From contig OY998175.1 of NCBI GenBank assembly GCA_963921935.1, positions 162,996,809 through 163,060,808 on the forward strand: DNA of 64,000 nt. The letters run 5' to 3'. Positions 11,318-23,889 of the stretch are shown in pieces; positions within the stretch are counted from its first letter, which is position 1; each line of letters begins with the position of its first letter. The position numbers were made by a program, and so were the translations under genes. The notes beneath the pieces are model-generated. The model made no database searches, was not told the origin of the DNA, and saw only the letters and a list, made by a program, of their open reading frames with translations. The DNA is from Galeruca laticollis. Taxonomy: Eukaryota; Arthropoda; Insecta; Coleoptera; Chrysomelidae.

Positions 11318-14300
11318 CATCATCATCATCAGTGGCTTCACAACCCTGGGTGGGCTTTTGCCGACTCAACCACACGTCTCCATCTTTTTCTATCTAGCAT
11401 CCGATCGGGTCCATCTTCGATATTCATGGCTTTTAGGTTCTTTGTTATATTATCTCTCCACCTGAGGCGGGGTCGACCTAATGGGCGTTTTCCCCCCGGG
11501 ACCTCCTCCCACACCAGTTTTACTATTCTATCATCTGGCATTCTTTTAACGTGTCCGGCCCACTGTAGTCTCCTGGCCTTTATTTCGTTTATTATGTTGG
11601 TATCAGTGTAGAGTTCTTTGAGTTCTTGGTTGGATTTTATTCTATATTGTCCTGTATTTTCATCTCTATTTGGGCCGAATTTTTTTCTTAGCAATTTCCT
11701 CTCAAAGACCTTAAGTCGTTCTTCGTTTGCAACCGTTAGAGTCCAGGTCTCACATCCATACATTACGACAGGCCTTATAATTGTTTTGTATATGTTCAGG
11801 TTAGTTTTTCTGGTAAGTATTCTAGATTTAATTAGGTCTTGAAGAGCAAAAAGGCATCTGTTTGCAGCCTGTATCCTGTTATTTATCTCTTCTGTGATGT
11901 CGTTGTTTTCGCTAATACTTGTACCCAGATATTTAAATTGTCTTGTCCGCTCAAAGTTGTAGTCTTCGATAGAGAAGTTTTGTCCTACTCTATCTCGGTT
12001 CCGATTTTTTCTGCTGAGGTACATATACTTGGTCTTGTCTTCGTTTATCTTGAGGCCTATCTTCTCTGCTTCCTTTTCGAACTTTATGAAGGTGTCTTTG
12101 AGGTCAATCCTGCTATTGCCAATCACATCGACATCGTCTGCGAAAGCCAGGAGCAGGTTGGGTCCTCCTTTATGAAAGATAGCAGCTGGCTTCTCAATTT
12201 TGGAGTTCCTAATTACATATTCCAATGCTATGTTAAAGAGTTGAGGTGAGAGGGCGTCCCCTTGCTTGAGACCATTATTGATATTGAAGGAGTCGGAGAG
12301 ACTCTGCCCCACTCTTACTTTACATCGCGTACCCTCCATGCATACTTTCATCATCGATATAAGTTTTTTTTGGAATCCAAGTTCTTGCATTGCTTGCCAC
12401 AGCTTTGATCTGCATACTCTGTCGAATGCCTGTTTAAAGTCAATAAACAATTGGTGGAGTTCTCTGTCGAATCCCCAGCATTTCTCCATTATTTGTCTGA
12501 TGGTAAAAATCTGATCTAGGGTGGACCTATTTGGTCTAAAACCACATTGGTATTCCCCCACAATCTCTTCGGTATATGGTTTCATTCTCTCCAGTAGGAT
12601 ATTGGAGAGTACCTTATAACATGTATTCAGAAGAGTTATTCCACGATAGTTTGTGCATTTCTTTCTATCTCCTTTTTTATGAATAGGGACGATTATCCCT
12701 TCCTTCCATTTGTCGGGTAGGGCCTCTGTCTTCCAGATGGTTTGTATGAGCTTGTGTATGGCCTTGTGGAGTGTTTCTCCGCCAGATTGTATGCATTCGG
12801 CAGGTATGCCGTCGCTGCCTGGAGCTTTGTTATTTTTCAATTTTTTTATTGCATTCAGTGTTTCTTCGTACGACGGTGGCTGTGTTTCTATTTCGGCCGT
12901 TGGTATATTTGTTGGTGGCGTATTTGTATTTTCCTCCTCATTTAGCAGTTCAAAGAAGTATTTCTTCCAGGTTTTTAGAATCTCTTTTTCGTTGGTTATG
13001 AGTTCTCCATTATTTTTTGTGAGAAAGTTTTCCTCTCTGGGTTGGTATCCGGCTTTCTGTTTCGAGATTTCGCTAAAATATTCTTTTGTTCTGTTATTCT
13101 GTCTATTCTCTTCTATTTCCCTTATTATTGACAGTTGGTATTCTCTCTTTTTCCGTTTCACCATTCTGCGTGTTATTGTTCTTTGGTGTCTATATTCTTC
13201 TATATTAGATGCTGTTGGATGTTGTAGCATTTTTTTCCTAGCCAGGTTCCGCGCTTCAAGTGTCCTGTTGCAGTCCTCATCGAACCATTTCCGTCGCTGG
13301 CTTTTCTTTTTGCCAAGTACCTGTTTTGATACGGTCGCTATTGCATCTTTAATGTTAGCCCATAGTTCCTCTATGCTGTTTTCGTCTTGAGGCTCCTTTA
13401 TTTGCTCATTTATTTGTTCTTGGTACCTTTCTTGTGTCTCCTCTGTTTTTAGTTTTCCCGTCTCCCAAGTTGTTCTGGTCCCCTTCTTAGGCGTTGGACA
13501 GGTGGAGATTCTAATTCTAATCTTTGTCCTTACTAGGAAGTGGTCCGTATCTGCGTCTGCTCCTCTTAGGCTTCTGACGTCCAGGCAGTTACTACCATGT
13601 TTCCTATCTATTATGACATGGTCGATTTGATTTCTTGTGACTCCGTCATTTGAAATCCAGGTCTCTTTGTGGATGTTTTTATGTTCGAACATGGTTGATT
13701 TTATTAGGAGGTTCTGGGACGTAGCCAGGTCAACAAGCCTGGTTCCATTGTCGTTGCTAGTGTCATGCAGGCTATGTTTGCCTATGGTTGTTTGATAGGC
13801 TTCTTCTTTGCCGACTTTGGCATTAAAGTCACCCAAAATAATTAGCATATCATATTTGGGTATACTCAGGATAAGATTTTCTAGTTCGTCATAGAAGGTA
13901 TCCTTTATTTCCTCGTCTTTCTCTTCAGTCGGGGCATGGGCTGAGACTACCGAGTAGTTAATACCATTCTCCTTTCAGTCTCATGTAGCAGAGACGTTCG
14001 TTTATTGGTTTAAACTCCATGATTGTTTTTGCTATGGGTTCTCTTACTATGAAACCTGTCCCTAATTGGTGTCGTCCTTGGTCATTTCCGCTATACAGTA
14101 TTATCGAGTTTCCCACTCTTTGCGTTCCGTTCCCTGGCCACCTGATTTCTTGAACTGCTGTTATGTCCATATTTTGTTTTTCCAGTTCTTTGGCGGCATG
14201 TAAAGAGGCTCCAGGTCTATAAAGGCTAAGTAAATTCCATGTTCCGAAATTCATTGTCCTTTTTCGTCGCGTGTTTCGTCTTGAGAGGTCCGTCCGGGTC

Positions 14301-14450
14301 CGAGGCGTGTGTTTCGTTGTCGTAACTATGGTTTTTTTCCAAGGAGGGATAGTTAGTCCCTCGCTTAACCCTCCTCTTTTATCCGGGCTTGGGACCGGCA
14401 ACCATACTACTGGGCTACTCAATCCACCCAGCAGCACAGCAGGCAGAGTT
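11318..14450 (-). mobile_element. RTE-type LINE, nearly full length
   Basis: A 3133-bp insertion in LINE copy B. The 13-bp target repeat gaggaatatcatt stands at 11305-11317 and 14451-14463. The element lies on the minus strand and its 3' end is a short (ATG)n tail at about 11318-11331, a feature of RTE elements. Beyond 14463 the 3' end of copy B resumes. One frame break is visible inside. Endonuclease and RT are both present, so it was probably full length on arrival. Confidence 0.9.
11338..14437 (-). pseudogene. RTE polyprotein: APE endonuclease plus reverse transcriptase
   Basis: The N-terminal part (13958-14437) reads as an apurinic-type endonuclease: MNFGTWNLLSLYRPG, VQEIRWPG and GTGFIV. 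The main frame (11338-13848, 836 codons) continues with ILGDFNAKVG and the endonuclease end. The RT follows: APGSDGIPAE, GFRPNRST, LFIDFKQAFDRV, GLKQGDALSP and the catalytic FADD box. The end is the RTE-type GHVKRMPDDR...GRPRLRW tail. The halves are out of frame by one base near 13958-13965 (after GEWY). Otherwise there is no stop. The protein would nick target DNA and prime reverse transcription from the nick. Confidence 0.9.
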
Positions 14451-14463
14451 GAGGAATATCATT

Positions 14464-14575
14464 GTTAGCTAAGAACTTATGAGGAGACTCTGCTTGGCAC
14501 TTGCGACTGGGGGTGTACAATAAGCCCAATTAACGGCAACCATTAGGGCACGAATCCTAACGCACTCGTGACTAA
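14464..14575 (+). mobile_element. LINE copy B, part 3 (3' end)
   Basis: The last 110 bases of copy B. They match the end of copy A: 'gggggtgtacaataagcc', 'ggcaac' and 'cactcgtgacta'. This proves that the RTE insertion split a pre-existing LINE. Confidence 0.8.
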
Positions 14576-14812
14576 ACAGAAGTAAAGCAGATTATTTACA
14601 ATAAAAAGTATTCAAAACAAGAGCTATCAACAAATTCTCGACTTATATTGCTCTTCAGTTCAGTTCAGTTCTATGATTCCATTACATATATGAGAAAAAC
14701 TCTACGAAGCTCTAGCAGAACCAGGAATCCCAATGATATTAATTAAATTCATAAAAATTACACAGTTAGAAACAAGAAATAGAAATTTATTGGAAGGATA
14801 CACATCTCAAAT

Positions 14813-15940
14813 CTAGTCGAAAAGTGAGTTTCCTTCGAAAAATTGTTAGAATTGTGCCATAAATATGAGCGATGGCTCATTCAACGCGGAATCAAATTTC
14901 GAGAAATGATCATTTTTATTTTTTTCTGGAGATGAAAAATTCAATTATTTATTAAAAAAAACGTAAATTAGAAAGAGGCTTCAGCGTTTTGTTAATAACT
15001 CAAAAACTATAAGTGATAACGATAGTTTGAAAAAAGGTCCTTGTAGAGGAGGATATTTCCTAAAAAAACGTTTCAACTACCGAAACTCAAGGTTGATAAT
15101 AAGTAATTTATATTTAATGCTGAAAATAGGGTCCCGCGCGGCTTCTACTACATGGGCGCGTCGAAGGGAGACAGTACAACAACAAAAATTTATTTTTGGT
15201 ATAAAACAATAATTTAAAAATGTGAAAAAATTATTGCGTAATCTAGACATTTAAAGGAATCATGTCTCGCTGGAAAAAAGTTTTCCATCAATTTTTCAAA
15301 AAAATAAGCTATTGTTAATTAACTATTTTTTCCGGTACTCTGTTTTTATTCAAATCAATATAAAAGATTAAATAACAGCTCATAATATCTAATTATTCTT
15401 GGGGCCCTATAGTTACTTAATCAGAATATGCCAAAAAAGTTTATGATAATTGTTTATCTTCTTAATTATGAATTTTTATAGTTCACAATAAATGAAATAT
15501 CAAATTATTGTTGTAAGAAAATGTTTTTTGGTATATTTAATAATATTTTCGGTTTCATTTCTAATAACGGCATAAATTAATTAAGGCCAAAAATTTTTTC
15601 AGCCATTTTTTAAAATGGAATAATTGAACGTTTTACTAGCTATATATTGTTTTCAAATTAAGTAAGATATGAGAAATGCGCTACTTTTAATAGCAGTTGT
15701 AGAAAAAAAAGTTTTCTGTAAATAATTCAATTGTTTACTAACTTATCAATTTGTTTTAAACAAATTCGGAATCTCGATATATTTTTTCATTAAAGTAAGA
15801 AAATTGTAAAAACAACCATCGTATATAACCAAAAGTAAAAAAGTTTTCTCAATTTTTTATTGAATTTTTAAATACACTGACGAGCAAAAAATGTTGGTCA
15901 CTTTAAATAATTTAAGAAATTACAAATAATTTTTAAAATG
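14813..15940 (+). repeat. Large inverted repeat, left arm
   Basis: This arm reads as the diverged reverse complement of 23041-25431. Shared anchors include 'gtgagtttcc' near 14825, 'gagcgatggctcatt' near 14868, the GC-rich 'cccgcgcgg' block near 15133, 'aaaggaatcatg' near 15253 and 'tacactgacgagcaaaaaat' at 15877. The last resembles a Tc1/mariner terminal repeat reading inward. The two arms enclose 7.1 kb with three transposase-type genes. They could be the ends of one large element or two copies of one repeat in opposite orientation. Confidence 0.75.
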
Positions 15941-16241
15941 AAACTAATCAGGGAGTAGTTATAGATCTAGTAGGCGATGAAAGTTATATTTTTGGATGGA
16001 TGCTACTTGTCATAGTTGGCGTCTGTCACATTCTGACACTGTATGTTGCAACCTTTGTTAAACAACGAAAATTAGTCCTATACAACATTCATATTTCGTT
16101 GCTTATTTTTCATTCACATGTAATTTTTTTCCCTAAAACCTATTTGTTGTATGGTTGGGCAAGTATACTCTTACTGCCTTGAGATAGTAAAAGTGAAATG
16201 AAAAACAAATAAAAATAGTACAAAGAAATATAGAAATTTTA
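15941..16241. other. Spacer between left arm and KRBA2-like gene
   Basis: AT-rich, with no motif seen. It includes the 3' flank of the minus-strand integrase gene. Confidence 0.4.
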
Positions 16242-17958
16242 TCATTTATTACAGCAAGGTAATGACTTGTGACACTTTGAGTTGCAGAGCACATCGTTTT
16301 TCTTACACATGCATTTCTTGGATTTTCATTTAGTGTTGCAAGAGCATTTAAAAAATCCTTGTCCGCTTCCAAGTGATTGAGAAGTTGCAGCAGTCCTTAC
16401 AGCTATTGTTTTATCCATAGGGACTTTTTTTTCTTGGATAATATTTGTGGGACAATTACTGAATTGAGACCTAAAAAATATCACCATTAAACAATAATTT
16501 TAATATAATGGGCAGGGATAAAATAGAGAAAGAGAAAGGCAGAAAAAGAGAGAGAGATAAATTACCTTGAGAAAAGCTAATTCAGAATTCCATTTCTTGT
16601 TCCGATTCGATAGAATCCATCATCGACAATCTCCAGTATCACGCCAAGGATAGATCGGGCATCTCCTCAACCGCGGTCAACATCTGGGACAGGAATTCGA
16701 ACTGATGCTCCTTTTTCTAGAGGCGGATGAATTTGATCTGAGGTTTTTTTCATGCGTTTAGCTTGCTCTTCGAGGCAGTGGAAACCTTCATTTATCTGCT
16801 TCTTAATGGCCTTTGTAGACTCATCCAGGTCAGTAAGGAGATAATCACCATCATCTATTAGCGAATTTTCTCCACTTGATAAATTTTGGTTAGTTTCAAT
16901 TTCATTAGAATTTAAATTCCCGTTATTTTCAATTTTGTTTTCTTGTTGTTCTTGTTTCTGAATTTGATCAATAGCACATTGAAGATCCTCTTCTGTTTCT
17001 AAACTTGCCTATTCCTCAGTAGGAAGTTTTGAGGTAGATAAGCCATGTTTCGGGGGGCAACCGAACATTTATCTTTTTATCCCACTATGCAATGCACTGT
17101 TTTTCATGAGTTGAATAAACTTTAATCGTTTACTCCATTTTGATGTTTTATGGTCTTGCATCCCGGTGGTTGTCTTATTCTCTATGTCTTGGTTGGCTCT
17201 CTCAACACTACCTTGACGTTGACTATGTCGCGGTTTGCCATGCACCATTTTGAAGTTTGGCCATGTGTTAACCAGACTGTCAATAATTTTATTTACAAAT
17301 TCCCTGCAATTGTCTGACTGTAAAATACAAGGAGCGCCTAACAAAGTAAAAATATCAATAATGTTATCACACACCTCGTCTGCAGTCTTTGATTTCAATG
17401 GTCTTAGAACAACAAACTTCGTCAAATGATCCTGGTACACCAGTGTAAATTTGAAATCTTCATCGGGTTGCGACTGAAAGTCAATCAAATCCACTTGACA
17501 TCGTGAATTCATTTCTTTGAATAACAAAGGCTTTACAACCCGTCCTTTTTTTATGTTTCAAATTTTGAACACAAGGTTCGCATAAGCTTAAAAATAGTAA
17601 AATGTCTTTTGTAGTAACATTTTGGAATTTTCCTCTTAATTTCTGAATCATACGATCTCTTCCTCCACGTCCAGTGGATGTATGCGCTTCATTAAGAACT
17701 CCAAATAGCTCTTCATCAAAAACATAATACTTTACGTTTTCTTGGTCTGTGACAGGGAATATTAATTTTGTAATACCATTTACTTCAATTATGTCATATC
17801 GTCTTAGAAACCTAAGATCATTACATTCTTTTTTGGTCGTAGTTTTTAGGTTTTTTACTTTTTGTATGTAGCTATCATATTTTAACCTGGTCAATGTCAA
17901 TGAATTTACCTTGGAACTTGAGTGTTCTAACCTTACTTTTCCCGAAACAGTCTGACAT
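16242..17958 (-). pseudogene. KRBA2-like integrase gene with Cys-rich C terminus
   Basis: Retrovirus-type integrase (rve, DDE) of the kind annotated in arthropods as 'KRAB-A domain-containing protein 2-like'. Likely start is Met 17956-17958 (MSDCFGK). Order: an N-terminal region; an H2C2-type finger (EAHTS...LCEPC, 17590-17700); a catalytic core with Asp in CQVDLIDFQS, Asp in LQSDNCREF and Glu in QGSVERANQDIE; a basic linker (LEEQAKRMKK); and a VDRG barrel-like end. A 95-nt intron (16471-16565) leads to a last exon with a Cys cluster (FKCSCNTKCKSKKCMCKK...LCNSKCH). Breaks: a shift near 17900, one in a T7 run at 17546-17552, and stops near 17045-17073 and 16579. The linker to the intron still reads well, so decay is light. 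It may be a transposon gene or a domesticated one. Confidence 0.8.
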
Positions 17959-18559
17959 AAGTATTACGCACTAAAACTGATTATTAAAATATAAAAACAC
18001 ACTGAATTCTTGGTCACTCTTGTCAACTACAAAAAATAGACAAGTAATCAACAACACTAGACCAATCCAGCTGGAATAATCAAAACAAAGATATGCGCAC
18101 GCAATTACTTCTGGCGGTGTTGCCAGATATATTCTAGCGATAGATAATTGATTACACAAATAACAATAAAATCCATATATTTATGTTTTTTTCTTATACT
18201 TGTAACACACATCTATGCAAATATCAATTCAATATATTGATTATAGATTTCAAATAGACGAGCTGACAGCTAGTATATTTGAATATTTAAAAAAATATAT
18301 TATTTGCTAGAATTTTGGCGTACGTGACAACGTCGAAGACTTACTTACTTGGGAAAAAAGACAGCTTGATGCAGCGATGTGTACAAGACAGAGAGGATAG
18401 AATAGGACACCTGCATAATTTATTCAGTGTCTAGTATTCATAGACGTAACATTGTGATCGTTTTGGTATTTTATCAATTTGTGCTTTTTGTGTTTTTATT
18501 TGATTAGTTAAAACTTTTTGTTTTTTTGTACGCTGTAAATTAGGTTTACTTTTTATTTT
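17959..18559. other. Divergent spacer between two transposase genes
   Basis: A 600-bp AT-rich stretch. It is the 5' flank of both the minus-strand integrase gene and the plus-strand IS630-type gene. No terminal repeats were found. A 62-codon minus frame here shows no motif. Confidence 0.4.
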
Positions 18560-19929
18560 TTGTGGTGTGGTGGTGTTAGCGAAAAGAAACGGCGTCGTCC
18601 AAATTTATTAAGAGAAGAGAAAATTATTACTTTAATTGCTTATGAAGGGTTACGTACCAGGGATAAACAATTAGGCGTTAGCGATGCTGTGGCTCTGTGC
18701 AGTTATTTAACAAAAGTTTCAGAGAGTACCATATATAAAATTTTGAGAAATGTACAAGAGGCGACGTTGACAAGAGAAGGAAATCAACATTGTAAGCAGG
18801 AAACTAGAGGAAGAATGAAAATTGTTTTAGACGACCAAACACGTAACGCTGTACGTAGACTAGTTCATTCTTTTTATTTTAAAAATGAAGTCCCCACATT
18901 AACAAAAATTAGTAAAGCTATAGAAGCAGATGCAACGTTACCAAACATCACGAATAAAGTTTTAAGGAGGACTTTAAGACTAATGAACTTTCGTTACCTG
19001 AAAAGAAGCAGAAAAAGTGCTTTAGTCGAACGAAATGAATTGTTCAATGGCGGAGAAACTATTTAAAGCAGATACGAGTTTCGTAACGAAAGAAGACAAA
19101 TTTATCATCTTGACGAAACTTGGGTTAACGAAGGTCACACTGAATCAAAAGTATGGCAGGACTTGAATATCCAAAGCAATAGACAAGCCTTTATGGAGGG
19201 TTGGTCTACCGGTTTGAAAGCTCCTTCTGGAAAAGGGCGCAGACTCATTAATGCACATATCGGCAGCGAAGAAGGATTTGTGAAAGGAGGCTTATTGACT
19301 TTCGAGTAAAAAAAATCTGGTGATTACCATGAAGAGATGGATGGTAACAGATTTGAAGCATGGTTTAAGTCAATATTAACAAAAGTGGCTCCCGGTTCAG
19401 CAATAGTTATTGATAATGCTTCATACCACAGTCGCCGTCTCGAGCACATACCTACTTCAGCTAGCCGCAAGAGTGTTGTAATGGATTGGCTGGCAAGTAA
19501 ACGTATTCCGCACGAAGAAACAATGCTTAAAACTGAATTGTTATCATTGGTGCGGCAACATAGAGCCAATTATATATAGTTGATGAAATGGCAAAAGAAT
19601 TTAACGTTTCAGTTCTTAGACTTCCGCCCTACCACTGCGAATTAAACCCGATAAAGCTTATTTGGGCCGAAGTGAAAAAATATGTTGCACGGAGAAACCA
19701 AACATTTAAAATGGTTGACGTTAAAAAACTGTTTGACGATGCTTTAGAGACTGTTACTGCTGATACTTGGCATAAATGTATTCAGCACGTATATAAAGAA
19801 GAAATGAGATTTTGGGATTTACATATACGTGTTGAAGCGGTGACTGAACCATTTATTATAGAACTACAAAAAGAAAGTGATAATTCGTTTTCTGAGGAGT
19901 TATCGGAGAGTGACAGTGACGCCAGTTAA
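18560..19929 (+). pseudogene. IS630/Tc1-superfamily transposase, catalytic Glu lost
   Basis: A DDE transposase in pieces. 18560-19066 is a basic N terminus with a helix-turn-helix-like region (VSESTIYKILR). After a shift near 19045, the core carries Asp in HLDETWVNEGHT (about 19110) and Asp in VIDNASYHS (about 19415). A stop at 19577 separates the last part, 19588-19929, which has LPPYHCELNPIKLIWAEVK. In this family the third residue is Glu in NPIE. Here the codon at 19654-19656 is AAG, Lys. An unusually long stretch of more than 60 residues separates the second Asp from that position. The C-terminal tail is Ser/Asp/Glu rich. The gene is dead both by breaks and by the lost residue. Confidence 0.8.
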
Positions 19930-20449
19930 TTTTTTGAGTGATTTTATAGACAATAATCAGCGGTAAGTAATCTTCGCTTTTAAAATTATCATTGATATTA
20001 GTTATTTAGTTATACATTCAGTTTTGTTATTGTCCCTTATGAATGACATCCCAGAATTTACAGCTAAAAAAAATTGTATCGTTTGGAAGTAACTCAAAGA
20101 TGTGAAACAACAGATTGTAAAAAGTATTTTGCTTCGTATGCTACAAGAGGCTCGCTCGTGTTTTAATTACATGATCCTTGCATAAAACGTTATTATGATC
20201 TACTATACACCTTAAAGTACATCCTTAAAAATGTGTATTATTTTTGATATACATAATGATACCTACCATAATAATTTCTATTTATTTTTTATTTAGGACT
20301 ATTAAGAGCCTTTCAAAAATGATGCGCTCATGAAGTTCGCTTCTGCAACTGATTTTATGGACAGTAAGGGCGATGAGTCACTGTACAGAATTTCGACCTA
20401 CGAATTTAGTATCGTTTCAGTGTTCTTAGTGTTTATTTACTATGCCACA
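19930..20449. other. Spacer, AT-rich
   Basis: No gene seen. The segment just before 20450 is probably the 5' region of the Tc1 fragment. Confidence 0.4.
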
Positions 20450-20938
20450 ATGCCTCTAGATCCTATTGTCGTTGCATGAACTGTAGCGTTGATACAAGAT
20501 GGTAGAGGCCAACGTGAAACCGCCAGAATCATTGGTAAGAGCTTCTGTGCTGTACAAAATGTGTACTCTTTACAGATGAGTCGCGTTTTTGCCTCAACGG
20601 ATCAGACACCAGACGGACGTCGAGGAGTATGGAGAAGGCCCGGAGAAAGATACGCCCCCGCACTTCAGAAGCACGCACAGAGTTGGTTTTCGTAGAGAAT
20701 GGCTCTCGAACAGCTCACAGGCATATTCATTCATGATAATGCAAGACTGGACGATGCCAGGATTGTAAGCGAATATCTAAATGAAGTAGGAATTAGGCGG
20801 TTTAATTGGCCAGCATGCATTCTAGATATGAATCCCATCGAACATGTCTGGGATGAGTTAGGGCAGCGTAACCGAAGGCATAAACCAACCCAGGAGCTGA
20901 GAGAGTTGCTCTTGCAGGAGTGGAATAACATGGTGTAA
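20450..20938 (+). pseudogene. Tc1-like transposase, internally deleted
   Basis: It starts at ATG 20450 (MPLDPIVV), followed by a stop and then the HTH of Tc1 (IQDGRGQRETARIIGKS). The middle of the gene is gone. A scrap with the first catalytic Asp reads FTDESRFCL near 20570 in one frame, and VWRRPGERYAP follows in another. The C-terminal core at 20699-20938 has HDNAR (second Asp) and DMNPIEHVWDELG with its Glu intact. About 100 residues between HTH and core are missing, so this is a deletion derivative. Its terminal repeats were not identified. Confidence 0.85.
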
Positions 20939-22721
20939 CATTCAGACTTACCTTAAGCATTAAGAAATGAATGTGTGTCTACTTTGAAATATATTTTATT
21001 TTAAATCAGTAATCAGCTTAAACAGTCCCTAAACTATCTACACAAAGTATTGTTATTAATTAACACAGGTGATTGCATCTTGAACAGTAATTTAGTTAAC
21101 AGCTACACAAGTCCCTAAAAGAAATTAAAACGTTGATTAAATATATAATTAAAAGTTAATGTATTGTTTATTTACCAGTACTGGATAATGATAAAACTCA
21201 TCAAACTGCTTCTTTCAATACAATGTTTATATTTGAATGAGGTTACATTTCGTAAACAGTTCATACAACGAGTACACAAAGTTTAGAATGGCTTCAGATA
21301 TAAAATAAAATAAAATGTCGTTGATTTTAAATCGTCGTTTGGTAATACCTTTATTGCGAACGCCTTATTGAATTTTGTTTGGTTTTCAATGTCATTCACA
21401 ATGACATTCATAATAGGTACTACTTTTGATTAGTTTGACGTTGACACTTCACATTTCACCAAACAGGTTGAGCACTAGGGTACTACATAAATCTGAAATT
21501 CACTAAGCCAACTCGGTTGAGTTCGGAGTTCGTTATATGTATTGAAGATATTCCATTGGTCAGCCGAAAATAAGAAGGTATTATACGGATTATTAGAACT
21601 TGATTGGCCGTTGAAGTTTACAAAAAGTTGCAGTTCGTTTAGTTTCGGGTTAACTTCTCCAGTTTTGGAAATATCGAAAGGAAGTAGCAGATTTTTGGTT
21701 TTTCGTTTGCTGGCATCCTTAAGTAACTGTTCTCTGCCGTTGTAATTTGGTTAAGAGGTTTTCCTGTAACAAGGAGGTAAGCGTAATAAACATTTTCTTG
21801 AAATAGTACAGTCGTTAAGTGGTACATTAATTCCAGATTCGCCGACCTTTCAATGTTCCTTTATCGGTAACTTTTTCTTCCAACACAAATCTAATATTGA
21901 GGCAGCCATTTTGTACCTAACCACATAGAATATTTGAATGACTAGAAATACTTACATCGACACCCTAACAATCCGCCTGAGACCCTTGAGGGAGGAAATC
22001 CTAGAGGAAACGGCGTTTTGAGTTTTGAGCCATTCACTACCCTGGACTCGAGTTTTCGACATGATTGATCTCCTTGATGCACGTGTTCGCCGCATGTTCT
22101 AGATATTATTCCTTCAAGATGGATGGGGCTCAGCAGAATAAATCTAGTTTCAAAGATAGGGTCTGAAGGTCTCAAGCCGTCTTCAAACTTGGGTGAGTTT
22201 ATCCCAATTTAACAAAAATCTACTGAGGAAGTGCACCGGCATACCTTTACTACTATTTCATTACGTAATACTATATTATTAGTATGGTACAGTGATTTAT
22301 TGGACTTTTCATAACCTAAATTCTTAACTTAATCACTAAATATCTCAACGGAAGAAAAGTTTTTTTTTAATCTTTAATAACTTGATATAATTTTTTTGGT
22401 ACAAGGCATATGCTATATATACATATATTTCTCAATTTGATTAAATTGTTCACCCAATGTGAACTTAAATACAGCTGTATTTAGGGGTTCTTATGGTTCT
22501 TGTTTATATCAAATGCACTTACCAAATATTTTTTATTTTTCTATCATAAGTAGCTGATTATATGCGATTATGAATTAACTTAATTAAAAACCATATAGTG
22601 AGGTTCTGTTTTTATTTTTTATTTTTAGTTTTATTTTCTTCTTCGAAATTAGGTTGAATTGAGCTAAGAAAGTAGTTAGAGTTAGTAATTTCTTGTTTTT
22701 CAAATAATACCAAAAAATAAG
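20939..22721. other. Non-coding stretch of 1.8 kb
   Basis: Mostly AT-rich with short open frames of no recognisable content. A GC-richer block at about 21950-22200 has GT donors at both edges (GTAAGT on the minus strand near 21955, GTGAGT on the plus near 22192). No peptide there looks familiar. I make no call. Confidence 0.4.
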
Positions 22722-22960
22722 TGGCGCCCTATTCCTGCCAATTCTTGTGATACGTAAGATCCTACGACCACTGCGCACCAGACGAAGAGCCACCGGAGCT
22801 GTGTAACTCCAAAAAAGAGTTACAATGGATCAAACTGTAATCCTTAATTTAATTCAGAGTATGCCTCGTCGAATGCAAGAGGGGGTATTACACGTTATTA
22901 GTTATCGTTATCATTATCAATTTTTCAATAATGCTAAGTTTTTCAAGAATAAATCATAAA
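22722..22960 (+). other. Possible LTR-element leader (primer site and gag start)
   Basis: TGGCGCCC at 22722-22729 matches the first eight bases of a tRNA-Lys-type primer binding site, and an ATG frame of 44 codons starts 96 bases later at 22825. This could be the 5' end of an LTR retroelement cut off by the right inverted-repeat arm. I found no LTR pair to support it, and eight matching bases are weak evidence. Confidence 0.25.
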
Positions 22961-23889
22961 AAAAATAAATTATGTTGTCTGATTCCATGTTTAAATGCAG
23001 TAGGTAAATTTACAATTTGCAAATATAAGCTGATACTTTTAATTTTTTAAATTCTTAGCAATTTTTCAAGTTATTTAAGGTGACCTAAATTTTTTGCTCG
23101 GCAGTGTATTACGCAATATAATAAATATATAAAAAATGCTCACCTTTTGTTATACATGGTTGTTTTTGTAATTTTTTTAATTTAATAAAAAAAAATTCGA
23201 ATTTGTTCGTAACAAATTGATAAGCTAGTAAACAATTAAATTATTAATAAAACAATTGTTTTGTTTGGATTTTATAGTAAATTATCAATTATGATTTTTA
23301 AGGAAAAAAATGATTCCTTAAATAATTGTAGATAAATAAAAAAAAATATTATAAACAAATGAAATTTTCTTTTAAGAAAAATGTTTTCCTTGGAAATCAT
23401 AATTTAGTAAAACGAATAATATTCCAAAAAAAACGTTTCTAAAAACATTCAATTACTCCATTTGTTTATAAAACTTTTTTAAACAAATGGTTGAAAAAAT
23501 GTTTGACCTAAGTTAATTTATGCCGTTATCAGAAATGAAACCGGAAATATTATAAAATATACCAAAGAAAAACATTTTTCTACAATAATAATATCATATT
23601 TTCATTTTTTGTTAACTATTAAAATTCATAATTAAGACAATAAACAATTCTTATAAGCTTTTTCGCCATATTCTTATTAAGTACCTTTGTAAGTAGAAGA
23701 TTTAGATTTTTAGTTATATTGCTTAAACTTTTATATTGATTTGAATGAAAACAGAGTACCCGAAAAAATTAGTTAATTAACAATTTTTGAAAAATTGAAG
23801 GAAAATGTTTTTTCCAACCAAACTTGATTCCTTCAAGCGTCTAAATTATACGATAATTTTTTCAAAAGTTTAAATTAATGATTTATGCT

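Noticed and set aside
21942..22175. GC-richer minus frame with splice-like edges
   Set aside because: No recognisable peptide and donors on both strands; too weak to call an exon.
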